Shown here: in pieces, positions 37,914-46,975 of the stretch
Position numbering within the stretch: the first letter of the stretch is position 1
How the letters are laid out: each line of letters begins with the position of its first letter
Origin: Legionella septentrionalis
GTDB taxonomy: Bacteria > Pseudomonadota > Gammaproteobacteria > Legionellales > Legionellaceae
Reading direction: 5' to 3'
Assembly: GCF_003989745.1 (NCBI RefSeq)
Contig: NZ_RZGS01000003.1
Location: 1-64,000 of the forward strand
DNA length: 64,000 bases
The notes under the pieces: model-generated
Database searches by the model: none
What the model saw: the letters and a program-made list of their open reading frames with translations, nothing else
Told to the model about the DNA's origin: nothing
Made by a program: the position numbers and the translations under genes

Positions 37914-38025
37914 GATAAACGTTCACGTTATCGGTTATCGCTTCTGCATCGGATTCAGTTTTATCATAAAAGATTTGCGAAAAAATCTCCTTTTGTTGGT
38001 GCAAGGCTTCAATAAGGAGTACAAT

Positions 38026-39837
38026 TTGACATTTTTAAAATCAATTCGATTACGTTTTCTTATGAAAAAAAATCTACACGGGAAGGCTTGGCCTTTATAC
38101 TGCCGCCTGCTTGCCTACATTAAGCCGTTTTGGCCTATCCTTTTGCTGGGAGTATTTGCCAACATTTTGTACTCCGCGATTGATGCGAGTTTTACCTACA
38201 TGATGCGGCCTTTTCTCGATAAAGGTTTTATCGATGTTGACATGGCGTTTGTCAAAAAAATTCCCGCGATTGTATTAATCGGGATTACAGTACGGGGACT
38301 TGTCAGTTCACTTGGCAGTTACTGCATGACTTGGGTGGCGCGCTCTGTAGTCAAGGTGCTGCGTCAACAAGTATTTGCTCACATCATTCGCTTACCTGCA
38401 AATTATTATGATGAAGCCACATCAGGGCAATTGTTATCTAAAATTCTTTATGACGTTGAGCAAGTAGCACAAGTCAGTGCAGATGCATTGACTGATTTTG
38501 TACAAAATACCTGCCTGGTTCTTGGCTTGTTAACCGTCATGATGGTGATTTGTTGGCAGCTCTCATTGATGTTTTTACTCACGATTCCGTTTGTCGGACT
38601 TTTGGTTAACTTTACAAACAAACGCGTACGCCGCGTCAGCCATAAAGTACAAAGATCCATGGGGGAAGTCACTGAAATTGCCGGCGAAGCCATTGAAGGC
38701 TATCGTGTGGTGCGTATTTTTGGCGGCGAACGCTACGAAGTCGATAAATTTAATAAAGCCATTGAAATATCCCGGCAAAACGACATGAAAGTAGCAGTCA
38801 GCAAAGCCATTAACGTATTTGGCGTGCAGTTCATTATTGCTGTAGGCATTGCTGCGATTATTTTCGCTGCCATTCAACTTGCAACCGTGATAACGATTAC
38901 AGCGGGTTCATTCCTTGCCATCATTGCTGCCATGTTGCAATTGATAAAACCCATGAAAACCCTAACGACTTTGAATGCAACAATTCAGCGTGGATTGGCA
39001 GGGGCTGAAAGCGTATTTGCCCTGCTGGACAAACCCATTGAGCCTGAAAGCGGCAAGATTTTAGCGCAGAAGGCGCAGGGAAACCTTCGTTTTGAGCAAG
39101 TTAGTTTTGCTTATCGCCAAGGTCCTGAAGTATTGCATAATATAAGCTTCAGCATGCAGGCTGGAGAAACCATTGCGCTGGTTGGGCATTCAGGCAGTGG
39201 CAAAACAACCATAGCCAGTTTATTGCCGCGTTTTTACGAAGTAACGCAAGGTAAAATTTTGTTGGATAATATGCCAGTGCATGAATTAGCCTTAAGCAGT
39301 TTGCGCTCACAAATTTCCTTAGTGAGCCAGCACGTGACATTGTTTAATGACACATTAGCCAACAATATTGCCTATGGTTCGTTTGCGGTAAGCCGCGAAA
39401 AAATCATTCAAGCTGCCAAATTAGCCTATGCAGATGAGTTTATCCGCGACTTGCCACAGGGTTATGATACGCGCATTGGTGAAAACGGCGTACTGTTATC
39501 AGGTGGTCAGCGTCAACGCTTGGCGATCGCACGTGCGATTTTAAAGGATGCCCCTATTTTGATTCTGGATGAAGCGACCTCCGCATTGGATAGTGAATCA
39601 GAGCGCTACATTCAGGCAGCATTAGAAAAAGTGATGCAAAACCGCACCACATTGGTGATTGCCCATCGATTATCCACGATTAAGCGGGCTGATAAAATTA
39701 TTGTGGTGCAGCATGGAAAAGTAGTTGAGCAGGGAACGCATCAGGAACTCATCGCATTGGATGGCCATTATGCGCAGCTTTATCGTATTCAAAAGCTGGG
39801 GGCGGAACTGTACGAAGAGGAAGAAGCAGTCGCCTAG
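38026..39837 (+). CDS. msbA: Lipid A flippase / ABC exporter MsbA
   Basis: Half-size ABC exporter that flips lipid A-core across the inner membrane. Six membrane helices (about 30-310) precede the ATPase, which has Walker A GHSGSGKTTIASLL, the signature LLSGGQRQRLAIARAI and Walker [17 protein letters not shown] prefer a TTG start at 38026: AAGGAG stands 6 bp before it. The first ATG, 36 bp later (38062), has no such site. With TTG the product is 603 residues. It lies 20 bp before lpxK. Confidence 0.95.
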   Translation: MTFLKSIRLRFLMKKNLHGKAWPLYCRLLAYIKPFWPILLLGVFANILYSAIDASFTYMMRPFLDKGFIDVDMAFVKKIPAIVLIGITVRGLVSSLGSYCMTWVARSVVKVLRQQVFAHIIRLPANYYDEATSGQLLSKILYDVEQVAQVSADALTDFVQNTCLVLGLLTVMMVICWQLSLMFLLTIPFVGLLVNFTNKRVRRVSHKVQRSMGEVTEIAGEAIEGYRVVRIFGGERYEVDKFNKAIEISRQNDMKVAVSKAINVFGVQFIIAVGIAAIIFAAIQLATVITITAGSFLAIIAAMLQLIKPMKTLTTLNATIQRGLAGAESVFALLDKPIEPESGKILAQKAQGNLRFEQVSFAYRQGPEVLHNISFSMQAGETIALVGHSGSGKTTIASLLPRFYEVTQGKILLDNMPVHELALSSLRSQISLVSQHVTLFNDTLANNIAYGSFAVSREKIIQAAKLAYADEFIRDLPQGYDTRIGENGVLLSGGQRQRLAIARAILKDAPILILDEATSALDSESERYIQAALEKVMQNRTTLVIAHRLSTIKRADKIIVVQHGKVVEQGTHQELIALDGHYAQLYRIQKLGAELYEEEEAVA

Positions 39838-39857
39838 AAAGAGGAAGCAGTTGTCTG

Positions 39858-40829
39858 ATGAATGAGTTGATCGAAAAAATATGGTACGGGCGGCATCCTT
39901 TGCGCTGGTTCTTATTACCATTTTCTTTAATTTATAAACAAGTGGTATGGGTGCGGCGTTTTTACTTAAAACGCTTTTGCACCAAAATTTTCCCAATACC
40001 CATTATCGTGGTGGGTAATTTAACCGTTGGTGGCGCAGGAAAAACTCCATTGGTGATTGCTCTGGCGCAAAAATTACGTGAACGCGGTTTGCGGGTTGGC
40101 ATTGTAAGCCGTGGTTATGGCGCGTCAGTTAAGCAGTTTCCCCACGAAGTCAAGCCAGATGCAAATGCACGATTGGCTGGCGATGAGCCTTTGTTGCTGG
40201 CGAGGAGAACGCAGTGTCCAGTCGTCATCGATCCGAAACGCGTACGGGCTGTGCAATATTTAATGGACACGTACCAAAGCCAGATCATTCTCAGCGATGA
40301 TGGTTTGCAGCATTATGCGCTGGGACGGGCGCTGGAAATCATGGTGATTGATGGGGTACGTGGATTGGGGAATGGCATGTGTTTGCCAGCAGGGCCGTTG
40401 CGTGAGGATGTGAGTCGCTTGCAACAAGCGCATTTTTTGATTGCAAATGGGGGGCAATGGCCCGGAGCATTTACGATGGAGTTAATGCCAGGCCAGTTAA
40501 CGCAGCTGACCAGCGGTAAGCCTTTACCGTTAGCGCGTTTAACCGGGACCGTTGCAGCCATTGCCGGCATCGGTCACCCGCAGCGTTTTTACAATACCTT
40601 ATCCAAATTGGGAGTGGCGTTTACCCCGTATTCTTTTCCGGATCATCATCCTTACACACAGGAAGAATTATGTTTTGCTGAAAAAACATTGGTGATGACA
40701 GAAAAAGATGCGGTAAAATGCCAAGCATTTGCCACGGATGAAATGTATTTCCTACCGGTGGAAGCTCAGGTTAATAATGCATTCTGGGATGCATTATGGT
40801 CACATGAACAATTACAGGGTTATGTTTAA
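39858..40829 (+). CDS. lpxK: Tetraacyldisaccharide 4'-kinase
   Basis: Phosphorylates the lipid A disaccharide at the 4' position, at the inner membrane. The N-terminal helix with WFLLPFSLIYKQVVWVRR is followed by the Walker A-like IIVVGNLTVGGAGKTPLVIAL and the downstream DDGLQHYALGRALEIMVIDG motif. The length of 323 residues is typical. It follows msbA by 20 bp, the widespread msbA-lpxK order, so kinase and flippase of lipid A are made together. Confidence 0.96.
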   Translation: MNELIEKIWYGRHPLRWFLLPFSLIYKQVVWVRRFYLKRFCTKIFPIPIIVVGNLTVGGAGKTPLVIALAQKLRERGLRVGIVSRGYGASVKQFPHEVKPDANARLAGDEPLLLARRTQCPVVIDPKRVRAVQYLMDTYQSQIILSDDGLQHYALGRALEIMVIDGVRGLGNGMCLPAGPLREDVSRLQQAHFLIANGGQWPGAFTMELMPGQLTQLTSGKPLPLARLTGTVAAIAGIGHPQRFYNTLSKLGVAFTPYSFPDHHPYTQEELCFAEKTLVMTEKDAVKCQAFATDEMYFLPVEAQVNNAFWDALWSHEQLQGYV

Positions 40830-40830
40830 C

Positions 40831-41796
40831 ATGCATCGGATTCAATTAGGTAGGTTATTGCTGTGCCTTGCTTTATTTTTTGCAGGGTCGCTTTTTGCAG
40901 AAGAAGCAACGGAGGCAAATATCTTTTTGCCCAGTGCTGCAAAGCATGTAAATTGGGTTTTTTCGGGAATTGTCACCAATGAACGCGATGAGCAATACGG
41001 CTATATTTTTCAAATGCAACGTGAAAACGATAAATTTCATGCCATGGCTGCATTGCTGGATGCACAAAGTAAAAAAGTAATTTTATTTGATGAAAGCGAG
41101 GCCATTATCCCCGAGCCAAAAGCAAATAATTGGCAAGTCGGGAATGAATTCATGAGCTTTAATCCAATCAATGACAGTTGGATCTTCGGCTTTAAAACTA
41201 AGGATAAAAAAGGTTTTAATTTTAAGGTGGACATGCTGGACGCGTTGGAGCATAAACCAATTGTACAAAATTTAAGGCCTGGCATGCGTTTGCTCATTAG
41301 CCAGACCAGCCGGTTAAATGGTCATCTGCAAGTAGAAACTGGCGAGGGCAAGAACACCGGGGAACAGTTTGTGACGGCTAAGAATGCTTGGTTCCGGCAA
41401 GTATGGCTTAATGAAGAAGAAGACAAAAACCATCTTTTTTCAGGGGTATTATGCCAGTTTAATGATAATAGTGGCTTTTACTCCGTAAATATAGAAGAAG
41501 AGGATGCCCAGCAAGGAGCGGTCACCGGACTTTGCAATGCGCAGGGAAAAAGCCTTTCCATGTCACAATTTATCGATGTAAAACGGGGGGAGGATGGTCT
41601 TTGGCATATAAAAATTTCTTCCCCGAAGCATCATTTAAGCGTCCCGGAAGAAATTAATAATAAAACGGTTATTGCCGGTTTTATTACTGAAGATAAGCAA
41701 CCCGGATTTTGCGTGTTAAGCCAAAATGAACTAGGTAAAGAAGCGCTGCTTAAGCCCCAAGCGCCAGCAGAGAATGAAGTTAATCCTGCCGCTTAA
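40831..41796 (+). CDS. Unrecognised secreted protein
   Basis: No firm family. The 321-residue protein has a signal peptide (LLLCLALFFAGSLFA) and a beta-rich domain. The segment NERDEQYGYIFQMQREND recalls the AttH/CrtC-like lipocalin fold, but this is weak. The C-terminus is rich in Pro, Ala and Glu. The gene starts one base after lpxK; an alternative ATG at 40822 would overlap it. It may be part of the msbA-lpxK transcript. Confidence 0.68.
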   Translation: MHRIQLGRLLLCLALFFAGSLFAEEATEANIFLPSAAKHVNWVFSGIVTNERDEQYGYIFQMQRENDKFHAMAALLDAQSKKVILFDESEAIIPEPKANNWQVGNEFMSFNPINDSWIFGFKTKDKKGFNFKVDMLDALEHKPIVQNLRPGMRLLISQTSRLNGHLQVETGEGKNTGEQFVTAKNAWFRQVWLNEEEDKNHLFSGVLCQFNDNSGFYSVNIEEEDAQQGAVTGLCNAQGKSLSMSQFIDVKRGEDGLWHIKISSPKHHLSVPEEINNKTVIAGFITEDKQPGFCVLSQNELGKEALLKPQAPAENEVNPAA

Positions 41797-41813
41797 TGTT
41801 TTAAGGCTTGCCT

Positions 41814-43034
41814 TTATTTTTCGTAACTTTCCGGCAGATGCCAAGCCAGGACGGTAGCAATCAGCAAACACATCGGTACCACGGCGAGCGCTAGATGGTA
41901 ATCGTGCAGGGTATAGGCTCCCTTGTGTCCAAACGTATCCAATAAATATCCGACAAGGGGTTGCAATAAAGGCGCTGAAATCACGGCCAGCGTGTTTGTA
42001 AAACCGGTGCAGGTAGATAGGGAGTTTTCCGGAGCAAGTTCATTGGCAATGGTAAATGCCAACATATAAGCTCCGCAGCAGCAACCCATGAAAAACATTA
42101 ACATGCCTATGAGCAATGGATTTTGAATCGGGCAGTATAAAGTAATCAGAAGCAGTAGATTGGTGGAGATGCACGAACTTAAAATCAAGGGTTTGCGGCG
42201 TGGCATTTGGCTGGATAGAATTCCAAACAAGGGACAACTGACCCCCGCTCCCAGGAAAAAAACGGCACCTAGAATGCTTGCTTCAGGCAACGTACAATTT
42301 AATTTTACCTGTAAAAAAGGGATTGCCCACAAAGCGCCAAATACGGTCACCAGAGCGAAACTTAAGCCCACAAAACAGCCATTTACCCAAGCTTTACCGT
42401 TTTTCAATATTTTTAATAATTGTTGCGTATAATTTCGCTCTATTTTTGCAGTTTTCGCAGAATCAGGGAGATATTTCCAGCATAAAAAAGAAATGAGCAA
42501 GCCTATGATTCCGGCGCCATTGATAAAGCCGCGCCAGCCCCATTGTTGCAATAAAGTGCCCATGCTGATCATACCCATTACGGTAACCAGAAAAGCCAAT
42601 GTCTCGGAGAGTCCAATCATGAAGGCAAATTTACGTAAGGGGAAATGTTGTCGCAACAGGTGGGAAAAACCAACAAATGCAAAGGCTGAGCCCATGCCGA
42701 TTAAAACTCGTCCCAGCAAAAGGCCAGGCAAGGTATGGCTTGCAGCAAAAAGCAGGCATCCCAGACTGCAGATAAAGGCATTTACGGCAAGCAGAAGGCG
42801 AGTATTTCCTCGATCAAACATAATGCCGACTGGTATTTGCAAGCCTGTGTAAACAATATAAAAAGCGCTTCCCAACCAGCCTGCGGTAAGGGCGGAAAGT
42901 TGCATATCATGCATGATGGCCCCAATCACCACACCAGAGGACAATTGCATAAAGAATTGAAATAAAACAAAAGAAACACCCACCCACCATATACCCAAGG
43001 GTGCACGGGCTTTAAATAAACTAACTGCTATCAT
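41814..43034 (-). CDS. Major facilitator superfamily transporter
   Basis: A 406-residue membrane protein with 12 hydrophobic segments. The loop 2-3 motif GIMFDRGNTRLLL agrees with the MFS pattern GxxxDRxGRR. It resembles the Legionella Pht and MFS families that import amino acids or nucleosides, but nothing fixes the substrate. The start abuts the upstream csiV-like stop (TAAATG), so the two are translated in tandem. Confidence 0.88.
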   Translation of the reverse strand: MIAVSLFKARAPLGIWWVGVSFVLFQFFMQLSSGVVIGAIMHDMQLSALTAGWLGSAFYIVYTGLQIPVGIMFDRGNTRLLLAVNAFICSLGCLLFAASHTLPGLLLGRVLIGMGSAFAFVGFSHLLRQHFPLRKFAFMIGLSETLAFLVTVMGMISMGTLLQQWGWRGFINGAGIIGLLISFLCWKYLPDSAKTAKIERNYTQQLLKILKNGKAWVNGCFVGLSFALVTVFGALWAIPFLQVKLNCTLPEASILGAVFFLGAGVSCPLFGILSSQMPRRKPLILSSCISTNLLLLITLYCPIQNPLLIGMLMFFMGCCCGAYMLAFTIANELAPENSLSTCTGFTNTLAVISAPLLQPLVGYLLDTFGHKGAYTLHDYHLALAVVPMCLLIATVLAWHLPESYEK

Positions 43035-43589
43035 TTATGAAACTTTATGAACTTTAATTAACATCCCGGCTTGAGGATGATCAAGATAATATACCACCCC
43101 ACCTTTCAGGCGTTGCTTTTGCGAAATAAGAAAAGAGCCGCGATTACTATTTGCAGCTGAAAAAAGAAGATTGGCATCCAGTGAATAATAACTGCTTTGC
43201 TGGATAGCCAAGGTACCTTCAACATTCCAGCCATTCTGATCAACAATCGCAACAGCTACCGGGCGCTTATTATTGCTGGGTTGTAGCCAGGAATAATGAG
43301 CGAGTACCTGATAAGCGGATTTATTTCGCAAAGTCCAAAATTCACCGCGTAACTGGGAACGTGAAGGAGGCAGCAAGCGAAACGGGGGATTTCCTCTTTC
43401 CGCATTTTTTTGCAGCAAGATTGCCTGCCTGGTGCTTGGGGCAACCAAGGAGGACAGGCTTTCTTCGCCTTGGCTGGAAGCAGGCTGAGCAAAGATAATC
43501 AAATCCACCTGATAAAGCGAAGATTTCTGAGCAGCAAAATTTAATCCTGTATTTAGAATCAAACTAAATAATATCAATATCCGTAACAT
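43035..43589 (-). CDS. CsiV-family periplasmic protein
   Basis: A 184-residue protein with a signal peptide ending near AAQ. The pattern fits the CsiV peptidoglycan-binding family: YQVDLIIFAQPASS at the N-terminus, YQVLAHYSWLQPSNNKRPVAV in the middle, and KGGVVYYLDHPQAGMLIKV at the end. In Pseudomonas and Vibrio, CsiV proteins support cell-separation or D-amino acid tolerance. The sequence lacks domains beyond this core. It directly precedes the MFS gene. Confidence 0.75.
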   Translation of the reverse strand: MLRILILFSLILNTGLNFAAQKSSLYQVDLIIFAQPASSQGEESLSSLVAPSTRQAILLQKNAERGNPPFRLLPPSRSQLRGEFWTLRNKSAYQVLAHYSWLQPSNNKRPVAVAIVDQNGWNVEGTLAIQQSSYYSLDANLLFSAANSNRGSFLISQKQRLKGGVVYYLDHPQAGMLIKVHKVS

Positions 43590-43652
43590 GTCTATATGCT
43601 TAAGAAAATAAGCTGAGCATTATACACATTCGCTGAACTTAGGAATACTGGC

Positions 43653-43858
43653 TTGGAATTAGCAGTTACAAAATGGATTGATAGTCATTCTCAAGGTAAG
43701 GCTTGGAACAATCACAATCCAGTTGAAATGGCCAAGATACAATCATGCAAGACCAATGGTGTGGGCGTGACAACACCTCCATACTAACCCCTGTTGGCGG
43801 AAATTATTGTAAGGCCAGAGTTGGCGCCAAGCCTTGGGTTTCGTTGAAAGAAAAGTAA
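43653..43858 (+). pseudogene. Remnant of a coding sequence with one frameshift
   Basis: A TTG-started frame (43653-43787) gives 44 residues ending VTTPPY. In a neighbouring frame translation continues with TPVGGNYCKARVGAKP and stops at 43858. Together they read like one protein end broken by a frameshift. A good AGGA lies before the TTG. I do not recognise the family. It lies close to the element's left end and may mark an old insertion or deletion. Confidence 0.35.
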
Positions 43859-43880
43859 CTAAAGAGCGCTGCAGTTAATA

Positions 43881-44144
43881 TTACATTCGGGATCTTGGAT
43901 ATGTCCCTTCAACAGGGTTTTCTAATTGCTCGCTCCTGCTTTGACTTGAAATTGCCACGTTAGCATATAATGTACTTCCATAAGCAGGATCTTTCTGAGC
44001 TCTTTCAATGACTCTTTCATATCTTGCCTGATCAGTAGCCTTTAAACGTTCTAGATTGTCCTTGTACTTATTAACTTGGTTGATATCGCTGGTTATTGTG
44101 CCATTCTTTAATACATACAGTATGTTAGAGGTAGATGTAGTCAC
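43881..44144 (-). CDS. Small unrecognised protein, next to the integration site
   Basis: An 87-residue protein from a GTG start. The start has AGGAATAAAA before it and a perfect -10 (TATAAT, 44173-44178 minus strand) 29 bp upstream, so the gene is probably expressed. Residues include DNLERLKATDQARYERVIERA and AYGSTLYANVAISSQSRS. It is polar, with no membrane segment. An open frame continues 59 codons upstream, but the promoter would then lie inside it. The function is unknown. Confidence 0.5.
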   Translation of the reverse strand: MTTSTSNILYVLKNGTITSDINQVNKYKDNLERLKATDQARYERVIERAQKDPAYGSTLYANVAISSQSRSEQLENPVEGTYPRSRM

Positions 44145-44522
44145 TTTTATTCCTATTTGCTGGAGGCAGGGGATTATAGTTAAATCATGATTGGAGTGGA
44201 AGATATAAGTAAGAGCGATACAGTGATAATAAGCTTTTTTGTTATGAATGCTTGTGGCTGCAATTCTTAAGCTAAAGCTAGAAAGCAATGGATAGCTGAA
44301 GCTTTTTAAAATTTTAAACAAATGGATTTGGTAATTGGTAGATTGGCCAAAATTTCATTGGCAAGAGCAAATCATACAATTTGGCGTAGGACACGCTTAA
44401 AGCAGGGAATTTAAAGAAAGTGACCTTCTCAAGCAACAAATAAAATCATTAATCTGATGTCGGTGATGGGAATAAAACTGTTGAAAACGGGATTAGTGCT
44501 GTGCAATATAAAAAAATCTTAT
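44145..44522. other. Non-coding stretch before the integration site
   Basis: I see no gene beyond the promoter of the small protein at its left end. On the minus strand, the seven-T run at about 44506-44512 would end transcription just after the tRNA remnant, as expected for the native tRNA terminator. Confidence 0.5.
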
Positions 44523-44570
44523 TGGTCGGAGTGACAGGAATTGAACCTGCGACCCCTGCCTCCCGAAGGC
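44523..44570 (-). other. tRNA-Pro(CGG) 3' half, left attachment site (attL)
   Basis: Read on the minus strand, the 48 bases run from the middle of an anticodon arm (anticodon loop TTCGGGA, anticodon CGG) through the variable loop and T-arm (GCAGG-TTCAATT-CCTGT) to CACTCCGA-CCA. The 5' half (acceptor, D-arm) is missing. This is the expected remnant after integration into the 3' end of a tRNA gene, with the intact copy at the far end beyond 64000. Known L. pneumophila Corby trb islands use a tRNA-Pro and the tmRNA gene (from memory). Confidence 0.82.
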
Positions 44571-44833
44571 GATCCCGATTGTTTCTTAATGCATTTCTAT
44601 ACATCTCCATGAACAATAACTCCTTGTAATACGAGGGTTAATGGCATTTTTATGATGTACAGTGATATATTGTTATGTTACATTCCACAATGAAAATGCA
44701 CCCTATATGCACCCTGTAATTCAAAAATAGGATTTTTATTACATGAATGTGATATTAACTATGATAAAGTCCAGGGTATTAAAAAAGCAAGGATTAAGCA
44801 GCAGAAGAATTTCACGGGTGCTATAAACCAAAA
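44571..44833. other. Element end region without gene
   Basis: AT-rich sequence between attL and the RNA candidate. It contains a repeated ATGCACCCT (about 44697-44705 and 44708-44716), which could be an arm site for the integrase. No reading frame is supported. Confidence 0.35.
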
Positions 44834-44946
44834 AACCACCGAAAAGGTGGTTCTTGGTCAACTGCTAAAAGGGGCGCTTTCGCGGATCCCTAAAAGCTTA
44901 CGTTGTAATTATGAGTCATTTTACATGGATATGTCAATTTTTTTTG
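44834..44946 (+). ncRNA. Two-hairpin structured RNA upstream of the HEPN gene
   Basis: An extended -10 (TGC-TATAAA, 44819-44827) predicts a transcript starting at about 44834. Hairpin 1 (44834-44852) has a 7-bp stem, AACCACC with GGTGGTT, and a GAAAA loop. Hairpin 2 (44864-44897) stacks GCT/AGC, AGGG/CCCT and CGC/GCG with symmetric A-rich internal loops and a TTTC cap. A weak 4-bp hairpin then precedes eight Ts (44938-44945), a plausible 3' end. Its place before an Abi_2 gene recalls the published abiF RNA motif, known to me from memory. It could alternatively be the mRNA leader. Confidence 0.5.
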
Positions 44947-44992
44947 GTTATTTTTTGGATAACTATTCTAATTTGATGCAACAGGATAGGGT

Positions 44993-45727
44993 ATGAAAGA
45001 ATATATTAGTGCATTATCAATAGATAGGCTTACAAGCTATGAAATATTATGTCCAAGTAAAGTGGATACGGATATTATAGGAGCTTATCATTGGAATTTA
45101 TTGATAAGCCAAGCATTTTATCCCTTCATACATTCAGTAGAAGTTGCATTACGTAATTCAATTCACCACGCAGCCACCAAGAAATTTGAAAATGAATTTT
45201 GGTTCGATATCGTTGTAACTGATGGTAAGTCAAGATCAATTCTTGAAGATACCAAAAACGATTTACATCGTAGATTTGGGCAAGTAACAGCGTCAGACAT
45301 TGTTGCAGGATTAACATTTGGATTTTGGACAAATTTAATAAAACAAAAAACATACACTGATCAATTTAATCCAAACCGACTATGGCCTGACTTAATTCCT
45401 TCGGTTTTCCCCCATTATGCAAGAGGGCATGATGATAGAAAGAATATTTCCAAGCGATTTGAAGAAATAAGACTGATTAGAAATCGCTTGTTTCATCACG
45501 AGCCTATCTGGAAATTTAAAAATGCCCAAACACCGCAAGAATGTATCGCTGAATTGCGTCGTAAGTTCAATGACACATTTAAAGCGATTGGCTGGATATC
45601 AAAATACAAACGAAATTGTTTAAGAGAATTTGGTTTTGTTGAATCGTTTAAAAACAATTGCACTCTTGAGACCTTGGAAAGCTATAAAGTGAAGGGTGCT
45701 GAAATATTACAACAATTAGCAGATTAA
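44993..45727 (+). CDS. Abi_2-like HEPN-domain abortive infection protein
   Basis: A 244-residue, helical protein. Two HEPN-type motifs are visible: RNRLFH (Arg163-His168) in IRLIRNRLFHHEPIW and RNSIHH (Arg54-His59). RX4-6H motifs are the catalytic site of HEPN ribonucleases. The layout fits the Abi_2 (AbiD/AbiF) family, which halts phage growth by cleaving RNA. The ATG follows AGGATAGGG. It ends 2 bp before the integrase gene, so both are likely read together, a sign that it is cargo or an addiction-type module of the element. Confidence 0.8.
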   Translation: MKEYISALSIDRLTSYEILCPSKVDTDIIGAYHWNLLISQAFYPFIHSVEVALRNSIHHAATKKFENEFWFDIVVTDGKSRSILEDTKNDLHRRFGQVTASDIVAGLTFGFWTNLIKQKTYTDQFNPNRLWPDLIPSVFPHYARGHDDRKNISKRFEEIRLIRNRLFHHEPIWKFKNAQTPQECIAELRRKFNDTFKAIGWISKYKRNCLREFGFVESFKNNCTLETLESYKVKGAEILQQLAD

Positions 45728-45729
45728 TT

Positions 45730-46962
45730 ATGAAAGCAAAAATCAATAACACGCTTATTAAAAAACTGCTTCCTAGAGATAAAGAATACGAAGTCCATGA
45801 TCTTGATCTAAAAGGATTCATGATAAGAGTTTTTCCATCAGGAACCATGCGTTACGTCTGCCAGTACAAAAGAGGCAAAAAAATTAATCTTGGAACAGTC
45901 GGCGTTATGACAGCAGCTCAAGCTCGTGAAAAGGCTATTGAGGTGCTAAGTAATGCCAATAAAGGGATTGAGCCAACCGCACAAAAAGGGATAAATAAGC
46001 CTAAGACACTACAAGAATTTATTGAGAGTGATTATAAGCCATGGGTTTTATCAACGCATAAACGAGGTCAAGAAACGCTAGCAGGACTTATTAGATGTTA
46101 TAAGGCTTTTTTTTCAAAGCCGTTGGGTGAAATTACGCCTGCTCTTGTAGAACAATGGCGCGTTAAACGTCTTAATGAAGGCACTTCTCAGGCAACCTTA
46201 AATCGTAATATTACCATGTTGAAATCACTGATGACCAAGGCAGTTGAATGGGGCTTTATAAAAGAAAATGCACTTGGTAAGTTAAAACCGTATAAAATAG
46301 ATCGTTCACCTAAAATCCGATACTTGTCATTTGAAGAAGAGACACGTTTACGCAAAGCGTTACTCGAACGAGACAACCAACTTCGGTTGATGCGAAAAAA
46401 TGGAAATCTCTGGCGAGAAAAGCGAGGTTATGATTTATTACCTGAGCTTTCAGAAGACGATGCCTGTGATTATTTAATGCCGATGGTGCTATTGTCAATT
46501 AACACAGGATTAAGACGAGGCGAATTATTTCATTTGACATGGGATATGGTGAATTTGTCAGAAGGTTCATTGATTTTGTCTGGTGAAATCACAAAAAACA
46601 AACATTCTCGTTTTATTCCGCTTAATGATGAGGCTTATAAAATTTTGGATCATCTGCATAAAAAAACAGCGAAAAAAGAAGGATTGGTTTTTCCAAGTAA
46701 AAATAATCAACCATTTAACCATGTGAAACGATCATGGGGATCGTTATTGAAAAAAGCAAATATTACACAGTTTCGATGGCATGATTTACGCCATCATTTT
46801 GCGAGTAAGTTGGTGATGGCTGGGGTAGATCTAAATACGGTTCGTGAGTTATTAGGACATTCTGATATTGCCATGACACTAAGGTATGCACATTTGGCGC
46901 CAGAACATAAAATTAATGCTGTTAAAAAAATAGATTGGACGATGCAAGAACCAGTAACATGA
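45730..46962 (+). CDS. Tyrosine site-specific recombinase (integrase)
   Basis: Integrates and excises the element at the tRNA-Pro site. The 410-residue protein starts with an arm-binding DUF4102-like domain (KLLPRDKEYEVHDLDLKGFMIRVFPSGT), then a core-binding domain. The catalytic set is Arg262 (NTGLRRGEL), Lys291, His351 and Arg354 (HDLRHH), His377 (LLGHSDI) and Tyr386 (LRYAHL), all intact. It lies about 1.2 kb inside attL and reads away from it. No excisionase is recognised here. Confidence 0.95.
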   Translation: MKAKINNTLIKKLLPRDKEYEVHDLDLKGFMIRVFPSGTMRYVCQYKRGKKINLGTVGVMTAAQAREKAIEVLSNANKGIEPTAQKGINKPKTLQEFIESDYKPWVLSTHKRGQETLAGLIRCYKAFFSKPLGEITPALVEQWRVKRLNEGTSQATLNRNITMLKSLMTKAVEWGFIKENALGKLKPYKIDRSPKIRYLSFEEETRLRKALLERDNQLRLMRKNGNLWREKRGYDLLPELSEDDACDYLMPMVLLSINTGLRRGELFHLTWDMVNLSEGSLILSGEITKNKHSRFIPLNDEAYKILDHLHKKTAKKEGLVFPSKNNQPFNHVKRSWGSLLKKANITQFRWHDLRHHFASKLVMAGVDLNTVRELLGHSDIAMTLRYAHLAPEHKINAVKKIDWTMQEPVT

Positions 46963-46975
46963 GTGGTCGTATCCC

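Noticed and set aside
44571-44992. CRISPR-like or repeat-array reading of the region before the HEPN gene
   Set aside because: Only single hairpins and one short repeated 9-mer are present, with no regular repeat-spacer units.
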